DNA from: Bradyrhizobium sp. CCBAU 53421
Lineage (GTDB): Bacteria > Pseudomonadota > Alphaproteobacteria > Rhizobiales > Xanthobacteraceae
Direction of reading: 5' to 3'
DNA length: 64,000 nucleotides
Assembly (NCBI RefSeq): GCF_015291625.1
Contig: NZ_CP030047.1
Coordinates: 7,812,001-7,876,000, forward strand
Every line of letters starts with the position of its first letter. The first letter of the stretch is position 1. Of the stretch, positions 9,894 through 19,743 are shown in pieces. The notes under the pieces are model-generated. The model searched no databases, was not told where the DNA came from, and saw only the letters and a list, made by a program, of their open reading frames with translations. The position numbers and the translations under genes were made by a program.

Positions 9894-10601
9894 GAAAAGC
9901 CAAAATTTGCTGTTGGATTTCCTATTTATAATTAGGGTTTCAGTAAAAAGCCATAACAATGCGCGACCTTTGAAGCCAAAAATAGGGGGTCCGTAAGTCG
10001 GCCGAAAGAGGCTCGACCACGTTTGCTCGCTATATGTTCCAGCCCTCGTCGCAACCGACCGACTGGCGAGCTGGCGAATGCGCACCCAGGGACAGTTGGA
10101 AAGACTAGTCTAGCTCGCGCCCTCCCCAACGACGGCGCGCACCTGCCCACCGCGCCGTCTCTGGTCAACGAAATGCGCAAGCCTCGCAGCAGTATCGCAT
10201 TTACCGCGGTGGGATTGGCGTGAACCGGCTCGAGTCGGGACCGGAAGCCGCAACGCACGTGCAACGGGAGTGATCATTGCGCTGCGCAATCACCGGCCTC
10301 GCGGCCTTTCGAAGCGGCTGGGATATTCTTTATTCTGACGACGGAGAAGGTATTGATGGAGACAGGACAGGCACAGCGGAGTGCAGGTCCTTCTACGGAC
10401 AACCGCAATCATGTGCTGCAGGGAAAGCTCAGTTCGCCTGGTCCAGGTTTGGTCCAAGCAGCAATTATTGGAGGCAACGACCCGACTATAGGGATCTTGC
10501 AGTTGGAGGAGCGGCCGACGTCCCCTGAGTCTCTTCGCCCATACACAGGAGCCGCCCTCTTGCGGTCGGTGGCGGAACTTTCGGGGAAATTATCGCGACG
10601 A
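9894..10601. other. no recognisable gene
   Basis: About 700 bp between the fic start and the jetD stop codon, presumably containing the fic promoter (an AT-rich stretch at about 9900-9950). Short open frames at 10353-10616 and elsewhere have no recognisable motif. Confidence 0.5.
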
Positions 10602-11768
10602 TCACGACAGCGGTAACTTGGGATCGAGCTCCTCCTGCTCGACAGTTTTGGCGCCTTCTTGGGCGAGATATGCGGCAAGTTCTGCGATGCAGGACTCTGC
10701 CGGGCATCGCGCCGGCGCGCCCTTTCTCGGCGGCACCTGTCCCGACCGCTCGGCGATGTCGACGCTCATGAGGTGCGGACGTAGCAGACGTCCGAAAGCG
10801 CGCTCGATCGTGTGGAAGATCCAGGTTCCGTCCGGATCGATGTCCGACCAGTGGAAGATCGGTGTCTGTGGCGACACCATTTCGCCGATCACGCGCAATG
10901 CTTGCTGGGTAGCGAGCGAAGGATAGCCCCCCACATACAACGTCGCGCCAAGTCGATCGGGATCGGCTTCAGTGATATGCCTGTTGAAGCTCGCGAAGTT
11001 TTCGATCGTCAGGACGTACGCCGGGGGCTTGCGGAAGCGAATGCGATCCGCCTCCTTTGGTGCGATCCCGAGATAATGCGGACAGATGCTGGACAGATCG
11101 GCCCCGTCGAGATCGATCTGCCCCGCGATCAGGAGCGGAGGCGCGAAGCGCTCCAGGCCGATCGTCCGTAGCGCCTCCCGAGGGCGGGCGCCGGGCGGCA
11201 ACTCAAGGATTCCGCCGAGGAGACGGACCACGGCACCCTCGACGTGTTCCAGCGCCTTGCTGTCACCCACGATCTTCCGCGAGAATGTTTTGTAATCCAC
11301 GTCGAGGTGTTTGCCATCGAGAACCGCCTGAGCGAGGGCAAATGCACCCCGCAGCTTGTCGACGTCGGACGCGAAGAAGCCGTGCCAGCTCTTCCCTCGC
11401 CCCCAAGCGTCCGCGATCGAGGAGACTGGCTCCGCCAGGCGACCGTCGAGGGCGAGGCCAGCGACGAGGCGCGTTCCGGCGTCCCGCGCGATCTGGGATG
11501 ATGGGATGCGACCGAGGTGGTGGTACAGGGGTTCGGCGGCCTGGAGCCTGACATGCGCAATCTGGTCCCGCCTGGCTCCGCGCCCCCGACCAAGAATGAC
11601 GGCGCCGATTTCTTCGGCGAGCGCAACCTGCTTCAGGAAGGCGTCGGCGGCGACTACGGAAGGAAACGCGTCGTAGTCCGGATGCGCGATGGGACTCGCG
11701 GCTCCGCCTTCATAACGGTCCAGCAAGTCATTGAGCAGGCCGGTTGCGTCGGTGAAGCGGCGAGCCAT
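10602..11768 (-). CDS. jetD: Wadjet nuclease subunit JetD (Toprim-like)
   Basis: 388 residues, two bases downstream of jetC, last gene of jetABCD. In Wadjet systems JetD is the topoisomerase-VI-like/Toprim nuclease that cleaves circular plasmid DNA after the SMC complex has extruded it. The C-terminal half shows the expected Toprim pattern: an acidic 'ENFASF' strand followed by 'HWSDIDPDG' (about residue 305), i.e. the Glu and DxD metal ligands, so it should be active. The N-terminal half ('DATGLLNDLLDRYEGG') is the family-specific DNA-binding arm. The length is normal for the family (about 380-400 residues). The order, strand and spacing with the other jet genes make the call secure. Confidence 0.9.
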   Translation of the reverse strand: MARRFTDATGLLNDLLDRYEGGAASPIAHPDYDAFPSVVAADAFLKQVALAEEIGAVILGRGRGARRDQIAHVRLQAAEPLYHHLGRIPSSQIARDAGTRLVAGLALDGRLAEPVSSIADAWGRGKSWHGFFASDVDKLRGAFALAQAVLDGKHLDVDYKTFSRKIVGDSKALEHVEGAVVRLLGGILELPPGARPREALRTIGLERFAPPLLIAGQIDLDGADLSSICPHYLGIAPKEADRIRFRKPPAYVLTIENFASFNRHITEADPDRLGATLYVGGYPSLATQQALRVIGEMVSPQTPIFHWSDIDPDGTWIFHTIERAFGRLLRPHLMSVDIAERSGQVPPRKGAPARCPAESCIAELAAYLAQEGAKTVEQEELDPKLPLS

Positions 11769-11770
11769 GG

Positions 11771-14700
11771 CTATTCAGCGGCGAGTCGGCGAGCGAGGTC
11801 GTCGTCCGACATCAGGTCCGGATCGATTGCCATGAGTTCGCGTTTGGCTTTCTCCTTCAGCGACACAACGGTCGCTCGCGATTGCTCGCCGATGCGGTCC
11901 ACCTCCACGATCGTGTCCATGTGCTCTAGAACCGCGACCCGCTTCTCGAACGGGGCTGCGATCACGAACTGCAGGCCGAGGTTCTTGTAGAAGCTCATCA
12001 TCTGGCGCTGGTTCTTGCCGTCCATCTTCGAGAACGCCTCGTCGAACATGGCGAGCGCGAAGCCCACCGGCTTGCCGGCACGCCGCTCGGCGCTGCCGTA
12101 GACGGCTGCGAGCGAGGCACCGATAGCGACATAGATAGGCACCTGTTGTTCGGCTCCCGACCCGGTACCGCGCCGCTGCTCCCAGCGCGTCTTGCGGCCA
12201 GTGACGACGTCCTCCATGTGGATCTCGAAGGTGTAGAAGTTGCGGTAGTCCTCGAACTGCGTGAAATCTTTCTCCTTATCTTCCAGCAACGCTTCGAGTG
12301 CCAGGATCGTGTCCTTGTGCGGGAAGTCTTCCGGCACGTCGCCGCGGAACAGCATGTCCAGCGCCTCCGGAGACGTCCTGGCGATCTCGATGATCTTCAG
12401 AATAGGCTGAAATTCGACGACCTGCGCGCTGTGGAACGAATACCTCTCGTTATGGAAGGGATGCGCCTCAAGGCTCCGATTCAGGGACCGGAGCTCCCGG
12501 TCCATCTTTCCGATCCGCGCAGTCAACGCGTTGATGAACTCGCCGCGCAACAGGGTCGAGGCCTTCTCCGCCGCTTCGCGGGCCTGACGTTCATATTGAC
12601 GCAATTCGTTGGATTCTATGTCGGCGATCTGCTGCGCCATCCAAGGCTGCACCTCCTGGAGTGGCTCGCTCTCGACGCCGATCTGGGAGCTGATAGTGAA
12701 CTCCTCGAAGAAGCCGCTGAGGAATTCGCGCACCTGCCGTTCGATTCTGATGCGGTCGTCGTTGGCACCCTCGGCATCCTTGACGGCCTTATCGGCGATG
12801 GCGCGATGCCGATCGACCTCGTTCCTGCTCGCGCGGCCATCGAGACGCGCCCGGTAGACGGGCCTGCCTTTCGCCACCGCATATAACGGCAGGTTCTTGA
12901 GGAACAGCGCCCAGGCGATACGCAGGTTGAGCTGCGAGCCCGGCACGTTTTCGCCGTCGCCGAGTCTTTCCTTTGCCCTATCCGCTTCGCTGCTATGCCT
13001 GTTGTAGAGGATCTGCTGGGCCTCGCGTGCGTCAGTCCTGATCTGCTTGAGGTTCAGCTGGGCGGTCTTCTTGTCGCGGAGACCGCCGTCGCCGGCCTCG
13101 TCCAGGGCGGCGAGCTTTGCCTGCGCATCCGCCCATTCGGACTGAGCCGCCGCGAAAGCCGCGGCGCACGTCTTCAAGTCGCCCGCCGGAGAATCGCACA
13201 GAAGCTTCAACGCCAGGAAGGCGCTCTCGGCGAGTTGGGCCTCCTTCGCCGCCGGCTCCAGAGACTGATCGAGGTCGTCCGCCTGCTCTTGCAAGACGCG
13301 CAGCGCGTTCTGCTGCGCCGTCTTGCCAATCTTGTGCTCCGAAGCATTGATCGACCGGTGACTGCGGACCAGGCCGTCGTCGTAGAGGCCATCCTTCATG
13401 ATGGCGCGGCCGGGCCTATAGAACTGATCCAGCGTGTCCGCCAGCCGCACGGAACCGTAACGGCGCATGATGAACGACAACGCGTCCGGATCCTGCGTAC
13501 GGAAGATCGACGGAAACGTTCCCCGCTCCGGCTTGGCTCTGAACTGCTCCAGCTTGTTCAAGCTCACCAGAGACGTGCGCCGGAATTCGCGCCGCCCTTC
13601 CTTGAAGATCGCAGTCGCCGCGCCGATGTCCGCTCGATCGACGAATACCGCATCGCGGTCGCGGCCGAGGAGCGCTTCGGCAGCCCCCGTCCATTCCGGA
13701 TCGGCAACTTCGATCAGTTCACAGAGTACCCGCGGCGCCATTCCCTTCTGCCGGAGCTTCAGGCAGAGCCGCTCGGTGTCAGGCTCAAGATGCGCCCGCG
13801 GTCCTCCCGAGGAGTGCTGGCGGATCCGCTCAAGCATATCGTTTCGCTGGCTGCGAAGAGCGGAAAGCCGCGCAATGAGCGTCTGGCGCGCCTCGTCGAG
13901 CTGCACGAGCCGCTGCACCCCCATCGCCGTCACGGCGGCTTCTGCCGAGGACTGTTCGTCAGAAACGCGCTCAGCCGATGCGGCACCGACGGCGGCGAGC
14001 AGCCTGTCCACGACTGCAATGAGATCGTCGAAACCGCGCCCGTGCATCGCCCGCAGTGGCTCCAGCCGCCGGATTGTTTCGAGGCGCGCCTTGAAGTCGG
14101 CCGCCGCACGCTGCACCGACTGTTCCGCGACGGCCACCGCCTGGTGGAGGCCCTTCCTGCCGGTCTTGGCGTCGTGCTCGGCGATGGCCTCCGTAAGCCG
14201 CTGGAGTTCGGTGTCGATACCCTTGATATCCTCCTTCAAGAACTTTAGCTCTTCAGCCGCCGCATCGCGCTGCGCGACCGCGCTCCGGAGCTTGCTCCTG
14301 AAGTCGCGGTTGATGGCGCGAGCCGCGAGCCACTCCGCACGCTTGGCAATCCACTGTTCGCGGAACTTGGTTTCCAGCGCTTCTTCCAGGGTCGCGAGGA
14401 TCGACCGTAGCTGCTTGAGCGCCTCCAGCTTGAGCCGCATTTTCTTGATAGTGTCGCTGATGTTCCGGTAAGTCTGGATCGACTCGCGCAATTCCTTGAT
14501 GCCGATCGGACTGTCCTCGAGGATGTAGTTCCGCACGAACTGCGTGGCGGTCTGGTTGTGGTCGAGCGTCATAGCGTTGACGATCGATTTCTGCAGCGCG
14601 GCGGCATTCTGTTCGCCGTACGGCGAGTGCGGCAGGAGATGGCGCATGTACTCGCGGACGTAATCGCTCGCCCGGTCGCGGTGATTGACGAAATTGCCTT

Positions 14701-15208
14701 CGCCCACGGCCGCGACGACGCGTGCGCGCACGTCCTCCCATTGTGCGGGAAACAACGACTTTCCGCGCTGTTCGATAAAATCCTTGGACGTAAGCGTCGC
14801 GCCGACCGTGATGAACAGCGCCAGTACGGTCTCACGGCTATCGGATTTGCGGGCCTCGAGCGCCATACCGATGGTGATCGGCGGCCGAACTCCGTCCGTG
14901 TCCTCGAAGCTAAGAGCGACGTAGGTCCGCGCTTCGTCGCGGCGACGTTGGTCCTCGCCGAGCGTGCCGAGGCAGTAGTCGACCACGCTGCGCTTCGAGG
15001 CGCTGCGCGATTTTCCGCCGTCGCCGGCAACGGCATTCAGACGCAGGAAACGCCGGCTGCCGCCCGTCAGGACGACCTGAGCCATGTCGAGGATCGTCGA
15101 CTTGCCGGAACGGTTCTCGCCGAGCACGCCGACATGGGCGTTCACCTCGATGTCGGCCACGTCGAACAGGTGCCAGTTCACCATCGTGAGGCGGCGCAGC
15201 TCCATCAT
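11771..15208 (-). CDS. jetC: Wadjet SMC-like ATPase JetC
   Basis: 1145 residues, start ATG 15208 overlapping the jetB stop by 4 bp (ATGA). It has the SMC/MukB-like layout: Walker A GENRSGKST at residues 31-39, long coiled coils (about 240-480 and 640-950) around a hinge-like middle, and near the C-terminus a signature-like 'RGTGSGAEQQ' (about 1014) and Walker B with 'AMFDEAFSKMDGKN' (about 1050). Known role of the family: the dimeric motor that extrudes DNA loops and detects small circular DNA, working with the kleisin JetA and the KITE-type JetB, and delivering DNA to JetD. All ATPase motifs are intact, so the operon looks functional. Confidence 0.93.
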   Translation of the reverse strand: MMELRRLTMVNWHLFDVADIEVNAHVGVLGENRSGKSTILDMAQVVLTGGSRRFLRLNAVAGDGGKSRSASKRSVVDYCLGTLGEDQRRRDEARTYVALSFEDTDGVRPPITIGMALEARKSDSRETVLALFITVGATLTSKDFIEQRGKSLFPAQWEDVRARVVAAVGEGNFVNHRDRASDYVREYMRHLLPHSPYGEQNAAALQKSIVNAMTLDHNQTATQFVRNYILEDSPIGIKELRESIQTYRNISDTIKKMRLKLEALKQLRSILATLEEALETKFREQWIAKRAEWLAARAINRDFRSKLRSAVAQRDAAAEELKFLKEDIKGIDTELQRLTEAIAEHDAKTGRKGLHQAVAVAEQSVQRAAADFKARLETIRRLEPLRAMHGRGFDDLIAVVDRLLAAVGAASAERVSDEQSSAEAAVTAMGVQRLVQLDEARQTLIARLSALRSQRNDMLERIRQHSSGGPRAHLEPDTERLCLKLRQKGMAPRVLCELIEVADPEWTGAAEALLGRDRDAVFVDRADIGAATAIFKEGRREFRRTSLVSLNKLEQFRAKPERGTFPSIFRTQDPDALSFIMRRYGSVRLADTLDQFYRPGRAIMKDGLYDDGLVRSHRSINASEHKIGKTAQQNALRVLQEQADDLDQSLEPAAKEAQLAESAFLALKLLCDSPAGDLKTCAAAFAAAQSEWADAQAKLAALDEAGDGGLRDKKTAQLNLKQIRTDAREAQQILYNRHSSEADRAKERLGDGENVPGSQLNLRIAWALFLKNLPLYAVAKGRPVYRARLDGRASRNEVDRHRAIADKAVKDAEGANDDRIRIERQVREFLSGFFEEFTISSQIGVESEPLQEVQPWMAQQIADIESNELRQYERQAREAAEKASTLLRGEFINALTARIGKMDRELRSLNRSLEAHPFHNERYSFHSAQVVEFQPILKIIEIARTSPEALDMLFRGDVPEDFPHKDTILALEALLEDKEKDFTQFEDYRNFYTFEIHMEDVVTGRKTRWEQRRGTGSGAEQQVPIYVAIGASLAAVYGSAERRAGKPVGFALAMFDEAFSKMDGKNQRQMMSFYKNLGLQFVIAAPFEKRVAVLEHMDTIVEVDRIGEQSRATVVSLKEKAKRELMAIDPDLMSDDDLARRLAAE

Positions 15209-15843
15209 GCGTCATCTCCCGTCGTCTGCGGCAGCCGAGCTTCCTCGCTCCGAACGTAGCGCTCGAGCCGCTGAAGGGCGTCGCCGCCGCTTATCAGCTT
15301 GATCATCGGACGGAGCCTGACTTCGCAGTCCTGCTGCTCATCGTCGAAGTCGCCGATCTCGATGAGGCTGCGCTGGGCCGCCTCGCGCAGGATGTCGCGG
15401 AAGCGTGCCGGCGAGATCGCGCCTCCGCCGCTGTGCTGAGCCATCTCCCGATAGCGGTCGAACAGGTCATTCAGTGTGGCGACGACGACCGCGCGGTCTT
15501 CGACCGCTCCGACGTTCACCTCCTGCTGCCAGTACGCCGCCAGCACCAACATCACGATGGTCTCGTCGAGCTTCATGCGGGGCAGCGGAACGTCCTCGTC
15601 CATGGCGACGATGCCGGCCCATTGCGCTTCCGGATCGCGATGGACGCGGAAACCGCAACTGTCGAAGAAGCCGTCGATCACGTCGCGAAAGCGACCGTCC
15701 ATGATCGTGTTGTAGACCGTCCCGGTACGGGGGTCGCCGGCAAACACGAACTGCCGCCGCAGCAGGAAATGCAGCGCCTTCCGGAGATCGGCCGCCTTTT
15801 CCGAGCCGGCAGATCGTTCGATGTTCTCGAATTCACTGAGCAT
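15205..15843 (-). CDS. jetB: Wadjet KITE-like subunit JetB
   Basis: 212 residues, second gene of the operon, overlapping jetA by 11 bp and jetC by 4 bp. It corresponds in size and position to the DUF4194-type JetB subunit, a tandem winged-helix (KITE/MukE-like) protein that bridges the kleisin and the SMC heads. Family-like features are the helical N-terminus, 'ALHFLLRRQFVFAGDPRTGT' and the final winged helix ('FRDILREAAQRSLIEIGDFD'). No catalytic motif is expected or seen. The call depends partly on synteny with jetC and jetD. Confidence 0.85.
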   Translation of the reverse strand: MLSEFENIERSAGSEKAADLRKALHFLLRRQFVFAGDPRTGTVYNTIMDGRFRDVIDGFFDSCGFRVHRDPEAQWAGIVAMDEDVPLPRMKLDETIVMLVLAAYWQQEVNVGAVEDRAVVVATLNDLFDRYREMAQHSGGGAISPARFRDILREAAQRSLIEIGDFDDEQQDCEVRLRPMIKLISGGDALQRLERYVRSEEARLPQTTGDDA

Positions 15844-17362
15844 TTGCCGCCCTCTCCTTGCGGAACGCGCCCGACCGCGTGACCACGAAGTTCGCGCAGC
15901 TGAGCCATTCGCTATCGTGCGGCGGCGTGTCAGGCGAGGGAGCTAGATCAAAGCAGGCCCCGATCTGTGGCGGCACTTCGCCGGTCAGTGCGTAACGGCG
16001 GGCGCAATCGAAGGCGAGGAAATCATCGACGGTATCGATCTCCATGAAACGGGCCTCCTTCGTCGCGAATGGAGGTACCTGCTCTTCGAGAAATCTCCTG
16101 ACGTCCTCCGGCCGGGGCGCGATACGGGCGATGTACTCCAGGCGAAGCTGCTTGCGCAGTTCGTAAAGCGGATCCGATGGCGGCGCGGCGAGCTCCCTGG
16201 CCTCGACGGGGCGTCGGGGCTGCCTCGCCGGTGCCTGATGATGTTCCGACCACGGCGACCGCATCGGCTCGATGCTCCACTCTACGGTCGCCTCGCCGTG
16301 CCTGCCGCTGCGCAGCAGTGCGTCAAGCCGGCGCACCAGGTCGCCGGCGCGGCCGACGAGTCCTTGTGCTCCGCGCTCGGCGTACTTGATGGTGTTGCGG
16401 ACGCGCGCCTCGAGCTGCCTGCGAAAGGCCTCGATCCGTTCGAACATCTCGCCGATCTGCTCGAAGATGCTTTCGACGGCCAAGAGATCGTCCGCCGCCG
16501 CCATCCGCCCGTCCTCGACGTCGGAAGCCATGCTGTTGGTGGCGTACTCTTCCGCGAGCACCTGCATCGTCTCGGGCGTGTAGGAAATCCGCCGCGCGAG
16601 ATCGACGATCGCATCGCGGAACCGGTAGGGATGATTGACGGTGAGGATGGACTCGAAATCCTTCAGCAGCAACTGGTCCACGAACTCCTCGAAGAACGCC
16701 TCAAGGCGAGTGCCGACGGTCTTCGATTCCATGACAGTCCGCCGGATCCGTTTGAGATCGGCGAGAATGGCGCGCAGGCTCTTGGTGAACTGGTCGGCCT
16801 GATTGCGCGCCTCGCGGACGGCCAACGCAGCTTCGCGCTGCTTGCGGTCGGTGATTTGCGGAGTGAGCTTTTCGACTGCCTCAAGATTCAGTCGGATCTG
16901 GACGATGAGACCGCCGAAGCGCTGCGAGAGGTCCTTGTTGAGGCTCGCCAGCCGCTGGATGACGAGCAGCGGGCCCATGGCCATGTCGACCGTGACCCGG
17001 AGCCCGTATTCCTCCTCTTCGAGCCATCCCCAAGCGACGAGCCGAGCGTATAGCTGGCGCGCCATTGCGAGCGCCTTGTCACCCCTCTCGGAGGCGAACG
17101 CGACATCCGCCTTCCTTATCCGACGGCGCCCCGCCGATACCATCTCGGGCAGACTGCCGAAATCGTCACCTTCGCTCCATAACGTAGTATTAGCCCGCAT
17201 GACGTCGTAGATCGCGTGAACGACCTGCTGCGGGGTCGGAAACGCCGGCGAGCCGGTGAAGTATCGTTCATGGAGATCGAGCAAACAAGCCGCGTAGAGG
17301 TGCTTGTGATCTCGCGAAAAGGCCAAAAACGCGTCGTCATGCAAATGGCGGAATAAGGACAA
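15833..17362 (-). CDS. jetA: Wadjet kleisin-like subunit JetA
   Basis: 509 residues, first gene of jetABCD. The start appears to be TTG 17362 ('MSLFRHLHDDAFLAFSRDHK'), with AAGGAG nine bases upstream. A helical N-terminal half, a central coiled coil ('DQFTKSLRAILADLKRIRRT') and a winged-helix-like C-terminal half fit a MukF-like kleisin. The N-terminus does not look like the DUF3375 type I JetA I remember, so this may belong to another Wadjet subtype (perhaps type III); that assignment is uncertain. Role in the family: closes the SMC ring and binds JetB and JetD. An inverted repeat lies directly upstream. Confidence 0.85.
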   Translation of the reverse strand: MSLFRHLHDDAFLAFSRDHKHLYAACLLDLHERYFTGSPAFPTPQQVVHAIYDVMRANTTLWSEGDDFGSLPEMVSAGRRRIRKADVAFASERGDKALAMARQLYARLVAWGWLEEEEYGLRVTVDMAMGPLLVIQRLASLNKDLSQRFGGLIVQIRLNLEAVEKLTPQITDRKQREAALAVREARNQADQFTKSLRAILADLKRIRRTVMESKTVGTRLEAFFEEFVDQLLLKDFESILTVNHPYRFRDAIVDLARRISYTPETMQVLAEEYATNSMASDVEDGRMAAADDLLAVESIFEQIGEMFERIEAFRRQLEARVRNTIKYAERGAQGLVGRAGDLVRRLDALLRSGRHGEATVEWSIEPMRSPWSEHHQAPARQPRRPVEARELAAPPSDPLYELRKQLRLEYIARIAPRPEDVRRFLEEQVPPFATKEARFMEIDTVDDFLAFDCARRYALTGEVPPQIGACFDLAPSPDTPPHDSEWLSCANFVVTRSGAFRKERAANAQ

Positions 17363-17374
17363 TTGACACGACTC

Positions 17375-17423
17375 CTTAGGGTCGGCGTCATCCCGATGAA
17401 GGCAGAGCGAGCCGACACCTAAG
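17375..17423 (-). promoter_or_regulatory. inverted repeat upstream of jetA
   Basis: CTTAGGGTCGGC (17375-17386) is mirrored by GCCGACACCTAAG (17411-17423): 12 paired positions with a single bulged base and a 24-base spacer. The left arm touches the AAGGAG ribosome-binding site of jetA, so it could be an operator or an RNA hairpin hiding that site. Confidence 0.5.
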
Positions 17424-17929
17424 CTTATGATCTGCCGGGGAATGCTCTAGTTGACGTGTATCACGGGGCGTGCGCAACCCGGAGGGATCAGTTCATGGTA
17501 TGTTCCTCTATAACGTGCCGAATGGTCCCTGTCGAGACTCCAAATGTCGAGATCGCGCCCGCACGCCGGCAACATCAGCAAAAGTAGTCTGGAGATGGAT
17601 TGAAACCGATGACATCCCTAAGGAAATTCGAAACAGACTGCCCAAAGACTTGGTCTGCAAACCGTGTTGTTTGGCCGGCATCGAAGGACACGCCAGGCGA
17701 TTTTTCGCTCCCCCGGTTCGTCACCGCATCTCGCGCGACGCCGGTTCGGCGAACGGGTGTAGGAGCCTCATGTGCTGGCTGTCCTTCAAAATCCGCCTAC
17801 CGTCGGTTCGTGCCACGCGGGGGTCGGCCTCGATCGCCGCGGCGATGACATTGCATGGCGGAGCCGACAGCCCAAGATACCGACAGAATGCATTGGCCAG
17901 TGCATCTGTCGAAGCGTTGCGCAAGTATA
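17424..17929. other. debris between the Wadjet operon and a recombinase remnant
   Basis: No intact gene. On the minus strand, 17924 to 17721 carries a protein-like frame of 67 codons ('DALANAFCRYLGLSAPP', 'RRILKDSQHMRLLHPF') that begins exactly where the recombinase remnant stops making sense. It may be a fragment of an unidentified gene joined by a past recombination. Confidence 0.4.
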
Positions 17930-18606
17930 GTACCGATACCGGCCTGACTTACCGGTACGGAGCGTCATGCCGCCGCCGCAGCTTGCGCAGGTCGCAATGC
18001 CCGTGAGGAGGATCGGCCCCGTCACCACGCGCGGAGGCGTTGCTTTCGGATTTTTGGCCTTCAGCATCGCCTGCACGGCATCGAACGTCGCAGCGTCGAT
18101 GATGGGATCAACGGCGACCGCGACCTGATCGGCTTCAGGCTTGGCCTCGCGCGTTTTCCAGACCTTGCGGTTGAACCGGTGCTCGCCCTTATAGGTCGCG
18201 CGGGTCAGGATTTGATGCAGCGGGCCAATGCCCCAGCGCGCACCGACGCGCGTGCGGTAGCCGTGCTCATTCAGCCAGCAGGTGAGAGCCTTCACGCCCA
18301 TGGGGCCGGATGTGCCGTCACCCTTGAGGAAGAGCTTGAACATGAGACGCACGACTTCGGCCTCGACCGGATCGATGGCGAGGCGCTTCTTCGTCTTCGC
18401 GCCGCGCTGTTCGGCATCGATCACCGCATAGCCGTAAGGCGCTTTCGATCCGTTCCAGAATCCCTGACGCGCATTCTCCTGCATCGCGCGCAAAGTATGC
18501 TTCGCGTTCTCCTTCGATTGATACTCGTCGAACAGCGCGAACACCTGCCGCACCATCACGCTCATAGGATCATCGCCGAGATCCTGCGTGATGCTGACCA
18601 GCCTTA
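17930..18606 (-). pseudogene. large serine recombinase, middle fragment
   Basis: The minus-strand frame reads from 'LVSITQDLGDDP' through the recombinase domain ('QSKENAKHTLRAMQENARQG', 'KAPYGYAVIDAEQRGAKTKK', 'ATYKGEHRFN') to the zinc-ribbon half 'CASCGGGMTLRTGKSGRYRY' followed by 'YTC'. This is the middle of a Tn3-resolvase-fold large serine recombinase. The catalytic N-terminal domain is absent (the frame ends at about 18606, where a different truncated gene begins on the other strand), and after 17930 the sequence no longer matches the family. It is a dead fragment and a clear recombination scar. A C-terminal remnant of a similar protein lies at 35.1-35.65 kb. Confidence 0.85.
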
Positions 18607-18607
18607 G

Positions 18608-19114
18608 GACTTTTTAGAGGATATCATCGTTCGACATAGCGGCTCAAAATATCAGGTTGATATCGCGGCACGGTACAGCGCCTTCGTTCGCGGATCAGCG
18701 CATCCGCTCAAAGTGCCGCTCTTGATTCCCGAACTTCGATTTGAGGGACGCGCCAAGGCGCACAAGTATCGGTTGGATTTTTGCATCATCGACGGATCAA
18801 CGATGCAGAAAAAAGGCTTCGAGCTGTCGCCTTGGTCCAGCCATGGCAAGCTCACGGCGACAAAGGGCAAACTTCAAAAGGACATCAACGCGGAGGCAAG
18901 TGCGAATTTCGACAAGGAAATGGCCAAGCATAAGGCCTATTTCAAGAAGCATGGCATCTTTGCCTCGATTTTCACCGATGCCGATCTGATAGATATGGAC
19001 AAGGTCTGGGCCTACATTGCCGACTTCCTCGAACCGAAGGAGGTGATGGCGCAAATGAATCTTCACCTTCGGAACAATTTCTTTAAGAATAAGAAAAAGC
19101 CACGCAAACCGTAA
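18608..19114 (+). pseudogene. truncated gene, C-terminal part of an unknown nuclease-like protein
   Basis: An open frame starts right at the junction (18608, 'DFLEDIIVRHSGSKYQVDIA') with no start codon or ribosome-binding site, so this is a 5'-truncated gene of about 168 codons. Visible features are 'KYRLDF' followed by 'GFELSPWSSHGKL', i.e. D-x(n)-E patterns that could be a PD-(D/E)xK-type core, and a basic tail 'NNFFKNKKKPRKP'. A GTG at 18713 could give a 133-residue product, but the remnant interpretation is preferred. I do not recognise the family with certainty. Confidence 0.55.
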
Positions 19115-19125
19115 AGATTGGCCGA

Positions 19126-19743
19126 TTAGGCCGCCGTCTGGCGCGCTGATTTCGGGAGGCTTGGGCATTTCGCTGCCCATTCAGGGCCTATGAGGCCCGT
19201 AACCGAAAGAACGAGCTCGGGCGGCACGCGCATTCTTGCCGCCGTGAGCGCTTTCACCAAGGCATCGGCCTGTCCGTCGGCTCTCAGGCCGTCGGCAATC
19301 AGATCGTGGATCAGAAGCTCTGCGGTGCACAGCACCGGAAGTTTGGGAAAGGAGCTTCGGCAGATCGCTCTTGCCTTCCGCTCGTCAATGAGAGCAATTC
19401 CTGATATTTCATAGGCACAAGCTATCGTGGCTGCCTCTCCGTCGTCTAGCGTAGCGGCGGTTGAGCCATCGATAAGGGATTCGTAAATCCGTGCCCCGGT
19501 GGATTGTACCGATAGCGTTCGGATGAATCCAGCATCGGCGAGTTCCAGAAGGCGGTCATGATCGCGGTGCCCCTTTGTCGATCCGTTCGCCAACTCGAAA
19601 GAAGCGTTCTCTGTCACAAAGAAGGGGCTTCCAAGTGCGTTGATGATGTCAGCAGCACGGCCCGTTGCATTCAGATTAATGACAACGCTTGCGTCGGCGA
19701 CGAGTGCTATGTGTGGACTAAGGGGAAAGCTTGACGAGTTCAT
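19126..19743 (-). CDS. PIN-like nuclease domain protein
   Basis: 205 residues from ATG 19743, overlapping the end of the XRE-ImmA gene by 26 bp, last in a four-gene operon. The fold pattern fits a PIN ribonuclease: 'LVADASVVINLNATG' near the N-terminus (first catalytic Asp), 'LDDGEAATIACAYE' in the middle (acidic residues) and 'IALIDERKARAIC' (third Asp). PIN proteins of this COG2405-like type usually cut RNA, often as toxins, and are often encoded beside an XRE-metalloprotease regulator, as here. Start choice: translational coupling to the preceding stop; an earlier upstream ATG exists in frame. Confidence 0.7.
   Translation of the reverse strand: MNSSSFPLSPHIALVADASVVINLNATGRAADIINALGSPFFVTENASFELANGSTKGHRDHDRLLELADAGFIRTLSVQSTGARIYESLIDGSTAATLDDGEAATIACAYEISGIALIDERKARAICRSSFPKLPVLCTAELLIHDLIADGLRADGQADALVKALTAARMRVPPELVLSVTGLIGPEWAAKCPSLPKSARQTAA

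Noticed and set aside
12146..14248. Long plus-strand open frames (for example 12146-12886 and 12995-14248) inside the Wadjet region
   Set aside because: They lie antisense to jetC, have Arg/Pro-rich composition and no domain; they are shadows of a high-GC gene.
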